A stretch of DNA of 64,000 nt from Microbacterium sp. Leaf288 (GTDB lineage Bacteria; Actinomycetota; Actinomycetes; Actinomycetales; Microbacteriaceae), in contig NZ_LMNI01000011.1 of NCBI RefSeq assembly GCF_001422925.1, forward strand, positions 258,515 to 322,514. The letters run 5' to 3'. How positions within the stretch are numbered: position 1 is the first letter of the stretch; each line of letters begins with the position of its first letter. The translations under genes were made by a program, and so were the position numbers. The notes beneath the pieces are model-generated. The model was not told the DNA's origin and ran no database searches. It saw only the letters and a list, made by a program, of their open reading frames with translations. This document shows, piece after piece, positions 56,698 to 64,000 of this stretch.

Positions 56698-57495
56698 ATG
56701 CCCCTCCTCGATACTCCCGTGCGCCTCGGCGTGCAGCTGCAGCCTCAGCACGCGCCCTACTCCGCCTTCCGCGACGCGGTGCTCCGCCTCGAGGAGATGG
56801 GCGTCGACATCCTCTTCAACTGGGACCACTTCTTCCCGCTCAGCGGCGACCCCGACGGCCTCCACTTCGAGTCGTGGACGATGCTCGCCGCGTGGGCGGA
56901 GCAGACCGAGCGGGTCGAATTCGGCGCCCTCGTCAACTGCAACAGCTACCGCAATCCCGACCTCCAGGCCGACATGGCCCGCACGATCGACCACATCTCG
57001 GCGAAGGACGGCGTCGGCCGGTTCATCTTCGCCACCGGATCGGGCTGGTTCGCGCGCGACTACGAGGAGTACGGCTACGAGTTCGGCACCGCCGGCTCGC
57101 GCCTGAACGACCTCGCCGCCGGACTCGAGCGCATCGAGGCGCGGTGGCAGAAGCTCAACCCGGCCCCGACCCGCGACATCCCGGTCATGATCGGCGGCGC
57201 GGGCGAGCAGAAGACGCTGCGCCTGGTCGCACGGCACGCCGACATCTGGCACAGCTACGTGCGCGCGAGCGATCTGCCTCACAAGCTCGACGTCATCGAG
57301 CAGTGGGCCGAGCGCGAGCAGACCGACACCTCGAACCTCGTCATCTCGAACGAGCTGCACCAGCGCGACGAGGCCCACGCCGACGGCCTCTACGACGCCG
57401 GCGTGCGCCTGTTCACCATCGGCTTCCAGGGCCCCGACTGGGACTACGACATCATCCGCTCGTGGCTGCGCTGGCGCGACGCCAAGAACGCCTGA
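56698..57495 (+). CDS. LLM-class F420-dependent oxidoreductase
   Basis: A 265-residue luciferase-like monooxygenase-fold protein. Family features: RLGVQLQPQHAPYSAFRDAV (strand 1 and following loop), VDILFNWDHFFPLSGDPDG (the NWDHFFP motif), FESWTMLAAWAEQTERVEFG, RFIFATGSGWFARDYEEYGY and IPVMIGGAGEQKTLRLVARH, the last being the cofactor-binding loop of F420-dependent members. The ATG at 56698 matches the family start, with a -10 box 6 nt before it; the open frame before it overlaps the upstream terminator hairpin. Substrate unknown. Confidence 0.93.
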   Translation: MPLLDTPVRLGVQLQPQHAPYSAFRDAVLRLEEMGVDILFNWDHFFPLSGDPDGLHFESWTMLAAWAEQTERVEFGALVNCNSYRNPDLQADMARTIDHISAKDGVGRFIFATGSGWFARDYEEYGYEFGTAGSRLNDLAAGLERIEARWQKLNPAPTRDIPVMIGGAGEQKTLRLVARHADIWHSYVRASDLPHKLDVIEQWAEREQTDTSNLVISNELHQRDEAHADGLYDAGVRLFTIGFQGPDWDYDIIRSWLRWRDAKNA

Positions 57496-57503
57496 CGTTC
57501 TGA

Positions 57504-57554
57504 GGGACGGATGCTGCCACCCGGCGCCCTGCGCCGGGCCGCAGCATCCGTCCC
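57504..57554 (+). terminator. compound hairpin of paired GGATGCTGC motifs
   Basis: An outer perfect 14-bp stem GGGACGGATGCTGC (57504-57517 with 57541-57554) encloses an inner 8-bp stem CCCGGCGC / GCGCCGGG. It begins 9 nt after the LLM stop. Confidence 0.75.
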
Positions 57555-57657
57555 GGCCTCGCCCGCACCGCGGACCTGGGCGAGGCCGGACCAGCGTCCG
57601 CATCGGGCACGGACCGCGGTGTCCGTCACGAAGGGCGACGCCGAAGACCCCGGCGAC

Positions 57658-57663
57658 TAAAAT
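57658..57663 (+). promoter_or_regulatory. -10 box of metH, leaderless type
   Basis: TAAAAT lies 7 nt before the GTG at 57671. No cobalamin or SAM riboswitch is recognised, and a leaderless transcript leaves no room for one. Confidence 0.5.
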
Positions 57664-57670
57664 CGCCGAG

Positions 57671-60600
57671 GTGACCGCCGCACCGCCCGCACCCCGGTTC
57701 GCCCTCGACATCGACGGGGTTGCGAGACCCGAGCGCTCGCAGCAGCTGCTCGACGGTGTGCGTGAGCGCGTCGTCATCGCCGACGGCGCGATGGGCACGA
57801 TGCTGCAGCGCTACGACCTGTCGATCGACGGCGACTTCCAGGGCCTCGAAGGGTGCAACGAGATCCTCAACGTCTCTCGCCCCGATGTGGTCGGGGAGAT
57901 CCACGACGCGTACCTCGCGGTGGGCGTCGACGCGGTCGAGACGAACACGTTCGGTGCGAACTGGTCGAACCTCGACGACTACGGCATCGTCGACCGCATC
58001 GCCGAACTCGCCGAGAAGGGTGCACGCATCGCGCGGGAGCGCGTCGAGGCCGCCGAGGCCGTCGACGGCCGCGTGCGCTGGGTGCTCGGCTCGATGGGCC
58101 CGGGCACGAAGCTCCCGAGCCTCGGGCACACCACGTACGACAACCTCAAGCAGACTTTCGCGCTGCAGGCCGAGGGGCTCATCGACGGCGGGGCCGACGC
58201 GTTCCTCGTCGAGACCTCGCAGGATCTGCTGCAGACCAAGGCCGCCATCAACGGCTGTCGTCAGGCGATCGTGAGCCGCGGCATCCGTCTGCCGATCTTC
58301 GTCGAGGTGACCGTCGAGACCACCGGCACCATGCTCATGGGCTCCGAGATCGGCGCGGCGCTCACGGCCATCGAGCCGCTCGGCGTCGACGCGATCGGCC
58401 TCAACTGCGCCACCGGCCCGACCGAGATGAGCGAGCACCTCCGGCACCTGTCGAAGCACGCGACGGTGCCGATCGCGTGCATGCCCAACGCCGGGCTTCC
58501 CGTGCTCGGAGCGAACGGCGCGCACTACCCGCTCACGCCCGTCGAGCTCGCGACCGCGCACGAGCAGTTCGTGCGCGAGTTCGGGCTGGGACTGGTCGGC
58601 GGATGCTGCGGCACCACGCCCGAGCACCTCGCCGCGGTCGTCGAGCGCCTGGCCGACTTCCGGTCGTCGGGCGAGCGAAGCGAGACGAGACGCGCCGAAC
58701 CCGGCGCAGGCAGCGAGCGCGCGCTTCCCGTGCGGGCTCTCGGCGACCGCGCCATCGATCTCGACCCCGGCGTGGCCTCGCTCTACCAGCACGTGTCGTT
58801 CCAGCAGGACGCCTCGTACCTCGCGATCGGCGAGCGCACCAACGCGAACGGCTCGAAGGCGTTCCGCGAGGCGATGCTCGAGGAGCGGTGGGACGACTGC
58901 GTCGAGATCGCGCGCGAACAGATCCGCGTGGGCGCGCACCTGCTCGACGTGTGCATCGACTACGTCGGCCGCGACGGCGTCGCCGACATCCGCGAGGTCG
59001 TCTCGCGGTTCGCGAGCGCCTCGACCCTGCCGCTCGTCGTCGACTCCACCGAGCCCGCGGTCATCGCCGCCGGGCTCGAGCTCATCGGCGGCCGGCCCGT
59101 CGTGAACTCCGTGAACTACGAGGACGGCGACGGCCCGACCTCCCGCTTCGGCCGCATCATGCCGCTCGTCAAGGAGCACGGCACCGCGGTCGTCGCGCTG
59201 ACGATCGACGAGCACGGCCAGGCCCGCACGGCCGAGGGCAAGGTGCAGATCGCGACGCGGCTCATCGACGAGCTGGTCGGCGAGTGGGGCCTGCGGGTCA
59301 ACGACATCATCGTCGACTGCCTGACCTTTCCGATCGCGACCGGCCAGGAGGAGACCCGCCGCGACGCGATCGAGACGATCGAGGCGATCCGGCAGATCAC
59401 CGCGAAGTACCCGGGCATCAACACGACGCTCGGCGTCTCGAACGTCTCGTTCGGCCTCAACCCGGCCGCCCGCAGCGTGCTGAACTCCGCGTTCATGCAC
59501 GAAGCGGTCGAGGCCGGTCTCACCTCGGGCATCATCGACGCCGCGAAGATCGTGCCGCTCGCCTCGATCTCGGAGGAGCAGCGCAAGGTCGCGCTCGACC
59601 TGGTGTGGGACCGTCGCGAATACGACGCCGACGGCAACGTCACGTACGACCCGCTGGCACGGATGCTGGACCTCTTCGCCGGCGTCGACACCGCGGCCCT
59701 GCGCAACCAGCGCGCGGCCGAGCTGGCGGCGCTGCCGGTGGGGGAGCGGCTCGAACGCCGCATCATCGACGGCGAGGGCAAGGGCCTCGAAGCCGACCTC
59801 GACCTCGCCCGCGAGGGCGGGCTGGCGCCGCTGCAGATCATCAACGACCACCTGCTCGAGGGCATGAAGATCGTCGGCGAGCGGTTCGGCGCCGGCGAGA
59901 TGCAGCTGCCGTTCGTGCTGCAGTCGGCCGAGGTGATGAAGAACGCGGTCGCCCTCCTCGAACCGCACATGGAGAAGTCGGATGCCTCGGGCAAGGGCCG
60001 CATCATCCTCGCGACCGTCCGCGGCGACGTGCACGACATCGGCAAGAACCTCGTCGACATCATCCTCACCAACAACGGCTACGACGTGATCAACCTCGGC
60101 ATCAAGCAGCCGATCGCCGACATCATCGCGGCGGCAGAGGAGCACGACGCCGACGTCATCGGCATGTCGGGCCTGCTCGTGAAGTCGACGGTCGTGATGA
60201 AGGAGAACCTCGAGGAGCTCACGTCGCGGGGCCTCGGCAAGAAGTGGCCGGTGATCCTCGGCGGCGCGGCCCTCACGCGCGCCTACGTCGAGGACGACCT
60301 CGCCTCACTGTTCGACGGCGAGGTGCGCTACGCGCGTGACGCGTTCGAGGGGCTCGCGCTCATGGACCCGCTCGTGAAGATCGCGCGCGGCGCCGATCCC
60401 GCATCCGTCGGGCTGCCGGCGCTGAAGAAGCGGCGGCACGCTGCCGGCTCCAAGCTCACGCTCACGGAGCCCGAGGCCATGCCGGCACGCTCGGACGTGG
60501 CATCCGACAACCCCGTCCCCGCCCCGCCGTTCTGGGGCACCCGCATCGTCCGCGGCCTCGCGCTGCACGACTACGCCGCCTTCCTCGATGAGCGTGCGAC

Positions 60601-61375
60601 GTTCATGGGGCAGTGGGGCCTCAAGCCCGGCCGCGGCGAGGACGGCGCCACGTACGAGCAGCTCGTCGAGACCGAGGGCCGGCCGCGGCTGCGGTACTGG
60701 CTCGACCGCATCCTCGGCGAGGGCATGCTCGACGCGTCGGTCGCGTACGGCTTCTTCCCGGTCGTGTCGGAGGGCAACGACGTCGTCGTGCTGCACCACG
60801 GCGACGATCCCTCGGGAGGGCTCGGCGCAGCCGGCCTCCTCGCCCCCGACGGTGGGTCCGGCGGCACGCTCGGCAGCGACCGCCTGCGCTTCCACTTCCC
60901 GCGCCAGCGCCGCGACCGCCACCTGTGCCTCGCCGACTTCGTGCGCTCGCGCGAGTCGGGCCAGGTCGACGTGATGCCGGTGCAGCTCGTGACCGCGGGA
61001 GCGAACATCGACTCCGTCACGGCGAAGCTCTTCGCCGAGGACAAGTACCGCGACTACTACGAGCTCAACGGGCTCGTGATGCAGCTGACCGAGGCGCTCG
61101 CCGAGTACTGGCACGCCCGCATCCGCTCCGAGCTCGGGTTCTCGCACGAGGACCCGACCGACACCGCGGGCCTCTTCAAGCTCGAGTACCGCGGCGCCCG
61201 CTTCTCCCTCGGCTACCCCGCGTGCCCTGACATGGAGGACCGCCGCAAGGTCGTCGAGCTCCTGCGCCCCGAGCGCATGGGTGTCGAGCTCAGCGAGGAG
61301 CTGCAGCTGCACCCCGAGCAGTCCACCGATGCCTTCGTCTTCCACCACCCCGAGGCGAAGTACTTCTCGGTCTGA
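57671..61375 (+). CDS. metH: cobalamin-dependent methionine synthase
   Basis: A 1,234-residue enzyme that moves a methyl group from methyltetrahydrofolate through B12 to homocysteine. Domains in order: homocysteine domain (1-330) with zinc ligands in GLNCATGP and GGCCGTTP; folate domain (about 360-640) with AIGERTNANGSKAF; B12 cap and binding domains (about 665-900) with DVHDIGKN supplying the lower-ligand histidine, then MSGLLVKST and ILGGAALTRAY; reactivation domain (about 950-1234) with GARFSLGYPACPD for S-adenosylmethionine. The linker after residue 330 holds a GAGCGA repeat, encoding GERSETRRAEPG. The zinc-ligand codons GGATGCTGC carry the abundant 9-mer. Confidence 0.97.
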   Translation: MTAAPPAPRFALDIDGVARPERSQQLLDGVRERVVIADGAMGTMLQRYDLSIDGDFQGLEGCNEILNVSRPDVVGEIHDAYLAVGVDAVETNTFGANWSNLDDYGIVDRIAELAEKGARIARERVEAAEAVDGRVRWVLGSMGPGTKLPSLGHTTYDNLKQTFALQAEGLIDGGADAFLVETSQDLLQTKAAINGCRQAIVSRGIRLPIFVEVTVETTGTMLMGSEIGAALTAIEPLGVDAIGLNCATGPTEMSEHLRHLSKHATVPIACMPNAGLPVLGANGAHYPLTPVELATAHEQFVREFGLGLVGGCCGTTPEHLAAVVERLADFRSSGERSETRRAEPGAGSERALPVRALGDRAIDLDPGVASLYQHVSFQQDASYLAIGERTNANGSKAFREAMLEERWDDCVEIAREQIRVGAHLLDVCIDYVGRDGVADIREVVSRFASASTLPLVVDSTEPAVIAAGLELIGGRPVVNSVNYEDGDGPTSRFGRIMPLVKEHGTAVVALTIDEHGQARTAEGKVQIATRLIDELVGEWGLRVNDIIVDCLTFPIATGQEETRRDAIETIEAIRQITAKYPGINTTLGVSNVSFGLNPAARSVLNSAFMHEAVEAGLTSGIIDAAKIVPLASISEEQRKVALDLVWDRREYDADGNVTYDPLARMLDLFAGVDTAALRNQRAAELAALPVGERLERRIIDGEGKGLEADLDLAREGGLAPLQIINDHLLEGMKIVGERFGAGEMQLPFVLQSAEVMKNAVALLEPHMEKSDASGKGRIILATVRGDVHDIGKNLVDIILTNNGYDVINLGIKQPIADIIAAAEEHDADVIGMSGLLVKSTVVMKENLEELTSRGLGKKWPVILGGAALTRAYVEDDLASLFDGEVRYARDAFEGLALMDPLVKIARGADPASVGLPALKKRRHAAGSKLTLTEPEAMPARSDVASDNPVPAPPFWGTRIVRGLALHDYAAFLDERATFMGQWGLKPGRGEDGATYEQLVETEGRPRLRYWLDRILGEGMLDASVAYGFFPVVSEGNDVVVLHHGDDPSGGLGAAGLLAPDGGSGGTLGSDRLRFHFPRQRRDRHLCLADFVRSRESGQVDVMPVQLVTAGANIDSVTAKLFAEDKYRDYYELNGLVMQLTEALAEYWHARIRSELGFSHEDPTDTAGLFKLEYRGARFSLGYPACPDMEDRRKVVELLRPERMGVELSEELQLHPEQSTDAFVFHHPEAKYFSV
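58671..58692 (+). repeat. GAGCGA-type repeat (family C) inside metH
   Basis: GCGAGCGAAGCGAGACGAGA plus CG matches the intergenic copy at 53928-53955. In the metH frame it encodes part of a charged linker between the homocysteine and folate domains. Confidence 0.65.
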
Positions 61376-61395
61376 CCCGGACGCGCGCGCGAGCG

Positions 61396-61422
61396 ACGGA
61401 TGCTGCGGGCCGCCGCATCCGT
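61396..61422 (+). terminator. hairpin of paired GGATGC motifs after metH
   Basis: Arms ACGGATGCTGCGG (61396-61408) and CCGCCGCATCCGT (61410-61422) pair with one mismatch, starting 20 nt after the metH stop. Confidence 0.65.
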
Positions 61423-61451
61423 GCTTCCCTTCGCGGTCCGCACGGATCGTG

Positions 61452-61510
61452 GTGAAACCTCACGACAGCACCGAAGCAGCCGCGCTCACGGTGCTGTTGT
61501 GACGTCTCGC
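61452..61510. repeat. palindromic repeat family B, copy 2; overlaps ECF gene 3' end
   Basis: Arms of 22 bp (61452-61473 and 61489-61510, 18 matches) share the core CACGACAGCACCG with copy 1 at 5429-5485. The right arm encodes the last residues of the ECF protein (RDVTTAP), whose stop codon lies at 61486-61488 in the loop. Confidence 0.65.
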
Positions 61511-64000
61511 GGGGATCGGTCGACCACGTGGCCGGCGACGGGACGAACGGATGCCGCGGGCACCTGCAGGGGCTTGGTGCGGCGCAGGGCCGCGAGGATC
61601 GGGCGACCCACGACGACCAGCCCGATGACGGTGGTGATCGCGCGGAGGGTGTCCCAGCTGAGGGTGGAGGTGACCAGCGAGTACAGCAGGAAGCTCGAGA
61701 GGTTCACGTCGAGCGGCGCGCTGCCGTCGTACGAGATGCCGGTGCCGTAGCCGACGGCGAACGGCCAGAACCACAGGTTCATCAGCAGGCCGAACGCGTA
61801 CGAGGCGACGACGCCGTAGACGCTGAGCATCGCGATCTCACTCCCGCGGGAGATCCGCCGGGGGAGGAGCCCCGCGATCGCGCCGACCCACGCGCACGCG
61901 AACATCTGGAACGGCGTCCAAGGGCCGAAGGTGCCCGTGATCAGGGTGGACAGGGCGATCGTGGCCATGCCGAGGAGCATGCCGAACCTCGCGCCGTAGG
62001 CACGCCCCGCCAGGATCAGCAGGATGAACACGGCCTCGACGCCGCCCACGCCCGTGCCCGCGACGCGCACGGCCGCGCCGATCGCGGCGAGTGTGCCGAG
62101 CAGTGCCAGCATGTGCGCCGACCGCACGCTCCCGTCGAGGGTGGCCACGACCACGAGCGCCGCAAGGGGCACGAGCGCGAGCGCCGCGATCGGCACCGCC
62201 GCGTGGGCCTGCTCGGGCACGGCGGTCGCGACCAGCGGCCAGCAGAACGCCCCGAAGGCGACGAGATTCGCGGCCGCGAGCGCGGCGAGGGGCAGTACCT
62301 TCAGCCGCCGCCTCCGGGCAGAGTTCCCTGTCCGCAATTCAGGACGGTTGGCGGAGCCGGAATGGACGGGTCCCGATTCCTGCGGGTCTCTCGAGGGCCG
62401 CAGGGATCGGTCCTGAGTTACGGACGGGGAGGCGGTGGGCGCGAGGTCATCCACGCGAGGGGACTCCCGGAGGTCTCGGCCGCGTGAGGACGGCCGGTGC
62501 GGCCGTTCCGGCGTCCGCAATTCAGGACCGTTCGAGCGGCTGGCCTGTGCGCCCGCGGAGTTCCGTGCCTCGCGCGCGGCGGCTGCGCGTTCATCCTGAG
62601 TTACGAACGGGGCGTCGGTGAGAACACCGGCGTTCATCGTCAGCGCGCGGTCGGCCCGGGCGGCGAACTCGGGCTCGTGCGTGGCCACCAGCACCGCTGT
62701 GCCCGTGGCGGCGAGCGAGTCCAGCGCGGCCCAGACCATGTCGCGGGCGGCGGGGTCGAGGCCGCGCGTCGGCTCGTCGACCATGAGGACGCGCGGCGCG
62801 CCCGCAAGCTGGATCGCCAGCGCGAGGCAGCGTCGCTCACCCGCAGAGAGGTCGCGTGGATGCCGCGCCAGCCGTGCGGCGAGGGCCGGGCTGTCGGGGT
62901 CGAGACCCAGGAACCCGGCGAACCGTGCCGCGGTCCCCGGCGCCGCACCCGCGTCGCGGCGCGCGGCCCGACGGTCCGCCCGCCGGCATTCGGCGGCGAC
63001 TGTGTCGGACACGAACAGGTCGTCCGAGGCATCCGGAACCAGCGAAACCTGACCGGCCGACTCGATGTCCGCTCCCCGCGCGGGAAGTGCGAGCGCGGCG
63101 AACAGGCTCGACTTGCCGGCGCCGTTGGGCCCGACGAGTGCGACGATCTCGCCGGCGCGCAGTTCGATGTCTGCACCCGCTACGGCCACCGTGTCGCGGT
63201 GGCGCACCGTGATTCCGCGGGCGCGCAGCACGACATCCCCCGGTTCGCCGGTTTCGGGGCGCGGCCCGTGCGTTCGGGGCGTATCCCATGCGCCCCGAAC
63301 GTCCGCCGTGCGCCCCGAACCCGGCTCATCGGGGCCGACCGCTGCGACCTCGCCGCCGTCGATCCGCAGCACCGTGTCGGCGATCCCGGAGAGCGCGTCG
63401 ACGCGGTGCTCCGCCACCACGACGCACATGCCGGCTTCGTGCGCGAGGGCATCCAGGAGCCCGGCGATCCGCACCCGCGCGTCGGCGTCGAGATCGGCGA
63501 GCGGCTCGTCGACGAGCAAGAGGATGGGGTGCTCGACGATCGCGGCGGCGATCGCCACCAGCGTGGCCTCGCCCGCCGAGAGCCCGCGCGTGGGGCGGTC
63601 GAGCAGCGCCGTCACGCCGACCCGGCCGGCGATCTCGGCCACGCGCGCGGTCACGAGAACGGGCGCGACGCCCCGCAGCTCGAGCGAGAGCCCGATCTCG
63701 TCGCGCACCCGCTCGGTGGCGAACGCGTCACGCGGATGCTGCAGCACCACGCCCACGCGCTCCGCGAGGTCGCGCGGGGGCACGGTCGCGCGTTCGCGGC
63801 CGACGACCGACAACGACCCCGCGATCCAGCCGCCGTCGGTGTGCGTGTGCAGGCCCGCGATCGCCCGCAGCAGCGTCGACTTGCCCGACCCGGTCGGCCC
63901 GGCGACGAGGGTGAGCGTCCCCGCCGGGAGCTCGAGCGAGGGCGGAAGACGGATGCCTCGTCTCGCAGCGCCATCGCCGAACCCGATCTCCACACCCTCG
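61486..64000 (-). CDS. ECF-type transporter fusion: two ABC ATPase domains plus membrane (S-like) component; 5' end beyond window
   Basis: At least 835 residues, open to the right edge; a GTG at 63993 is in frame but the true start is probably outside. ATPase 1 (numbered from that GTG): Walker A GPTGSGKST (32-40), signature LSAGEA, Walker B LLLVDEP. ATPase 2: Walker A GPNGAGKSS (about 288), signature LSAGERR, Walker B VLMVDEP, H-loop ATHEPE. A linker of about 105 residues (455-560) consists largely of two copies of a 96-bp palindromic element. The C-terminal 260 residues have six or more helices and resemble the substrate-capturing S component. Likely takes up a vitamin or related micronutrient; the T component may be the next gene outside. 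Confidence 0.88.
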   Translation of the reverse strand, partial: EGVEIGFGDGAARRGIRLPPSLELPAGTLTLVAGPTGSGKSTLLRAIAGLHTHTDGGWIAGSLSVVGRERATVPPRDLAERVGVVLQHPRDAFATERVRDEIGLSLELRGVAPVLVTARVAEIAGRVGVTALLDRPTRGLSAGEATLVAIAAAIVEHPILLLVDEPLADLDADARVRIAGLLDALAHEAGMCVVVAEHRVDALSGIADTVLRIDGGEVAAVGPDEPGSGRTADVRGAWDTPRTHGPRPETGEPGDVVLRARGITVRHRDTVAVAGADIELRAGEIVALVGPNGAGKSSLFAALALPARGADIESAGQVSLVPDASDDLFVSDTVAAECRRADRRAARRDAGAAPGTAARFAGFLGLDPDSPALAARLARHPRDLSAGERRCLALAIQLAGAPRVLMVDEPTRGLDPAARDMVWAALDSLAATGTAVLVATHEPEFAARADRALTMNAGVLTDAPFVTQDERAAAAREARNSAGAQASRSNGPELRTPERPHRPSSRGRDLRESPRVDDLAPTASPSVTQDRSLRPSRDPQESGPVHSGSANRPELRTGNSARRRRLKVLPLAALAAANLVAFGAFCWPLVATAVPEQAHAAVPIAALALVPLAALVVVATLDGSVRSAHMLALLGTLAAIGAAVRVAGTGVGGVEAVFILLILAGRAYGARFGMLLGMATIALSTLITGTFGPWTPFQMFACAWVGAIAGLLPRRISRGSEIAMLSVYGVVASYAFGLLMNLWFWPFAVGYGTGISYDGSAPLDVNLSSFLLYSLVTSTLSWDTLRAITTVIGLVVVGRPILAALRRTKPLQVPAASVRPVAGHVVDRSPRDVTTAP
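62330..62425. repeat. 96-bp palindromic element (family A, copy 2) inside the ECF gene
   Basis: Ends GTCCGCAATTCAGGACGG (62330-62347) and its near-complement (62408-62425) match at 15 of 18 positions. An interior stem (GATTCCTGCGG against CCGCAGGGATC) extends the hairpin. It is 32 codons long, so it keeps the frame, reading VTQD ... PELRT in the protein. Confidence 0.75.
62513..62608. repeat. 96-bp palindromic element (family A, copy 3) inside the ECF gene
   Basis: Ends GTCCGCAATTCAGGACCG (62513-62530) and 62591-62608 match at 12 of 18 positions. It starts 183 nt (61 codons) from copy 2 and is read in the same frame, again giving VTQD at one end and PELRT at the other. Confidence 0.7.

Noticed and set aside
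57496-57670. Possible cobalamin or SAM riboswitch before metH
   Set aside because: No conserved B12-box or SAM riboswitch sequence was seen; the region holds a terminator hairpin and a -10 box 7 nt before the start.
62300-62640. Frameshift or hidden stop between the ATPase and membrane parts of the ECF gene
   Set aside because: The minus-strand frame is open throughout, and both repeat copies are read in the same frame, so a true fusion is the simpler reading.
1-64000. tRNA or rRNA genes
   Set aside because: I recognised no acceptor/T-loop patterns (GGTTCGAATCC-like with matching stems) or rRNA segments; a covariance scan would be decisive.

Overview
ORGANISM. The window is very GC-rich, strongly third-position biased and gene-dense. 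It carries two F420/deazaflavin-type enzymes, a system II (ResB/CcsB) cytochrome c maturation operon, a 32-residue bS22-type ribosomal protein, a short archaeal-type aspartyl-tRNA synthetase and many apparently leaderless promoters (TANNNT 6-8 nt before the start codon). Together these point to an actinobacterium, most likely Microbacteriaceae (Microbacterium-like). That assignment is inference; no rRNA marker lies in the window. No tRNA, rRNA, CRISPR array, prophage or insertion-sequence transposase was recognised.

LAYOUT. 1-18.1 kb is ordinary chromosome: a cut-off alpha/beta hydrolase, an ArsR/SRPBCC pair, proC, a TrkH/TrkA-type potassium system, an ArsR-type regulator, a DrrAB-like ABC exporter with a divergent TetR regulator, a helix-turn-helix protein beside bS22, rhodanese, glutaredoxin-like and DUF1508 proteins, a tyrosine phosphatase, aspS, two membrane proteins, and a histidine phosphatase-TlpA-CcdA-ResB-CcsB operon. 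18.4-47.3 kb is one gene encoding a Sec-type secreted protein of 9,639 residues, built from beta-repeat, carbohydrate-binding-like, RTX-like, sandwich-like and Calx-beta-like modules. 47.4-64 kb returns to ordinary genes: a nitroreductase/deazaflavin-type protein, a YhgE-MMPL export operon with a divergent TetR regulator, menC with a 54-aa upstream gene, a PadR/HAAS pair, an LLM oxidoreductase, metH, and an ECF-type transporter that fuses two ATPase domains to a membrane component and runs off the right edge.

MOST INTERESTING SIGNALS. (1) The giant protein; its roughly 60 cysteines fall into about 30 closely spaced pairs with no single cysteine seen. (2) The 9-mer GGATGCTGC, about 20 copies on both strands by eye, arranged as inverted pairs in three intergenic hairpins, forced into genes against codon preference, and sparse in the giant gene. 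(3) Families of small palindromic repeats that lie between genes but also inside reading frames, where they form linkers in the ECF fusion, CcdA and MetH. (4) An MMPL transporter with a degenerate ABC-ATPase-like tail.

HOW GENES WORK TOGETHER. TlpA, CcdA, ResB and CcsB form a haem and thiol pathway for extracytoplasmic cytochrome c; its thiol-redox part lies just upstream of the cysteine-paired giant gene, a link that is only suggestive. TrkH and TrkA form one potassium channel complex. The two drug-pump-like loci each have a divergent TetR gene with a palindromic operator between.
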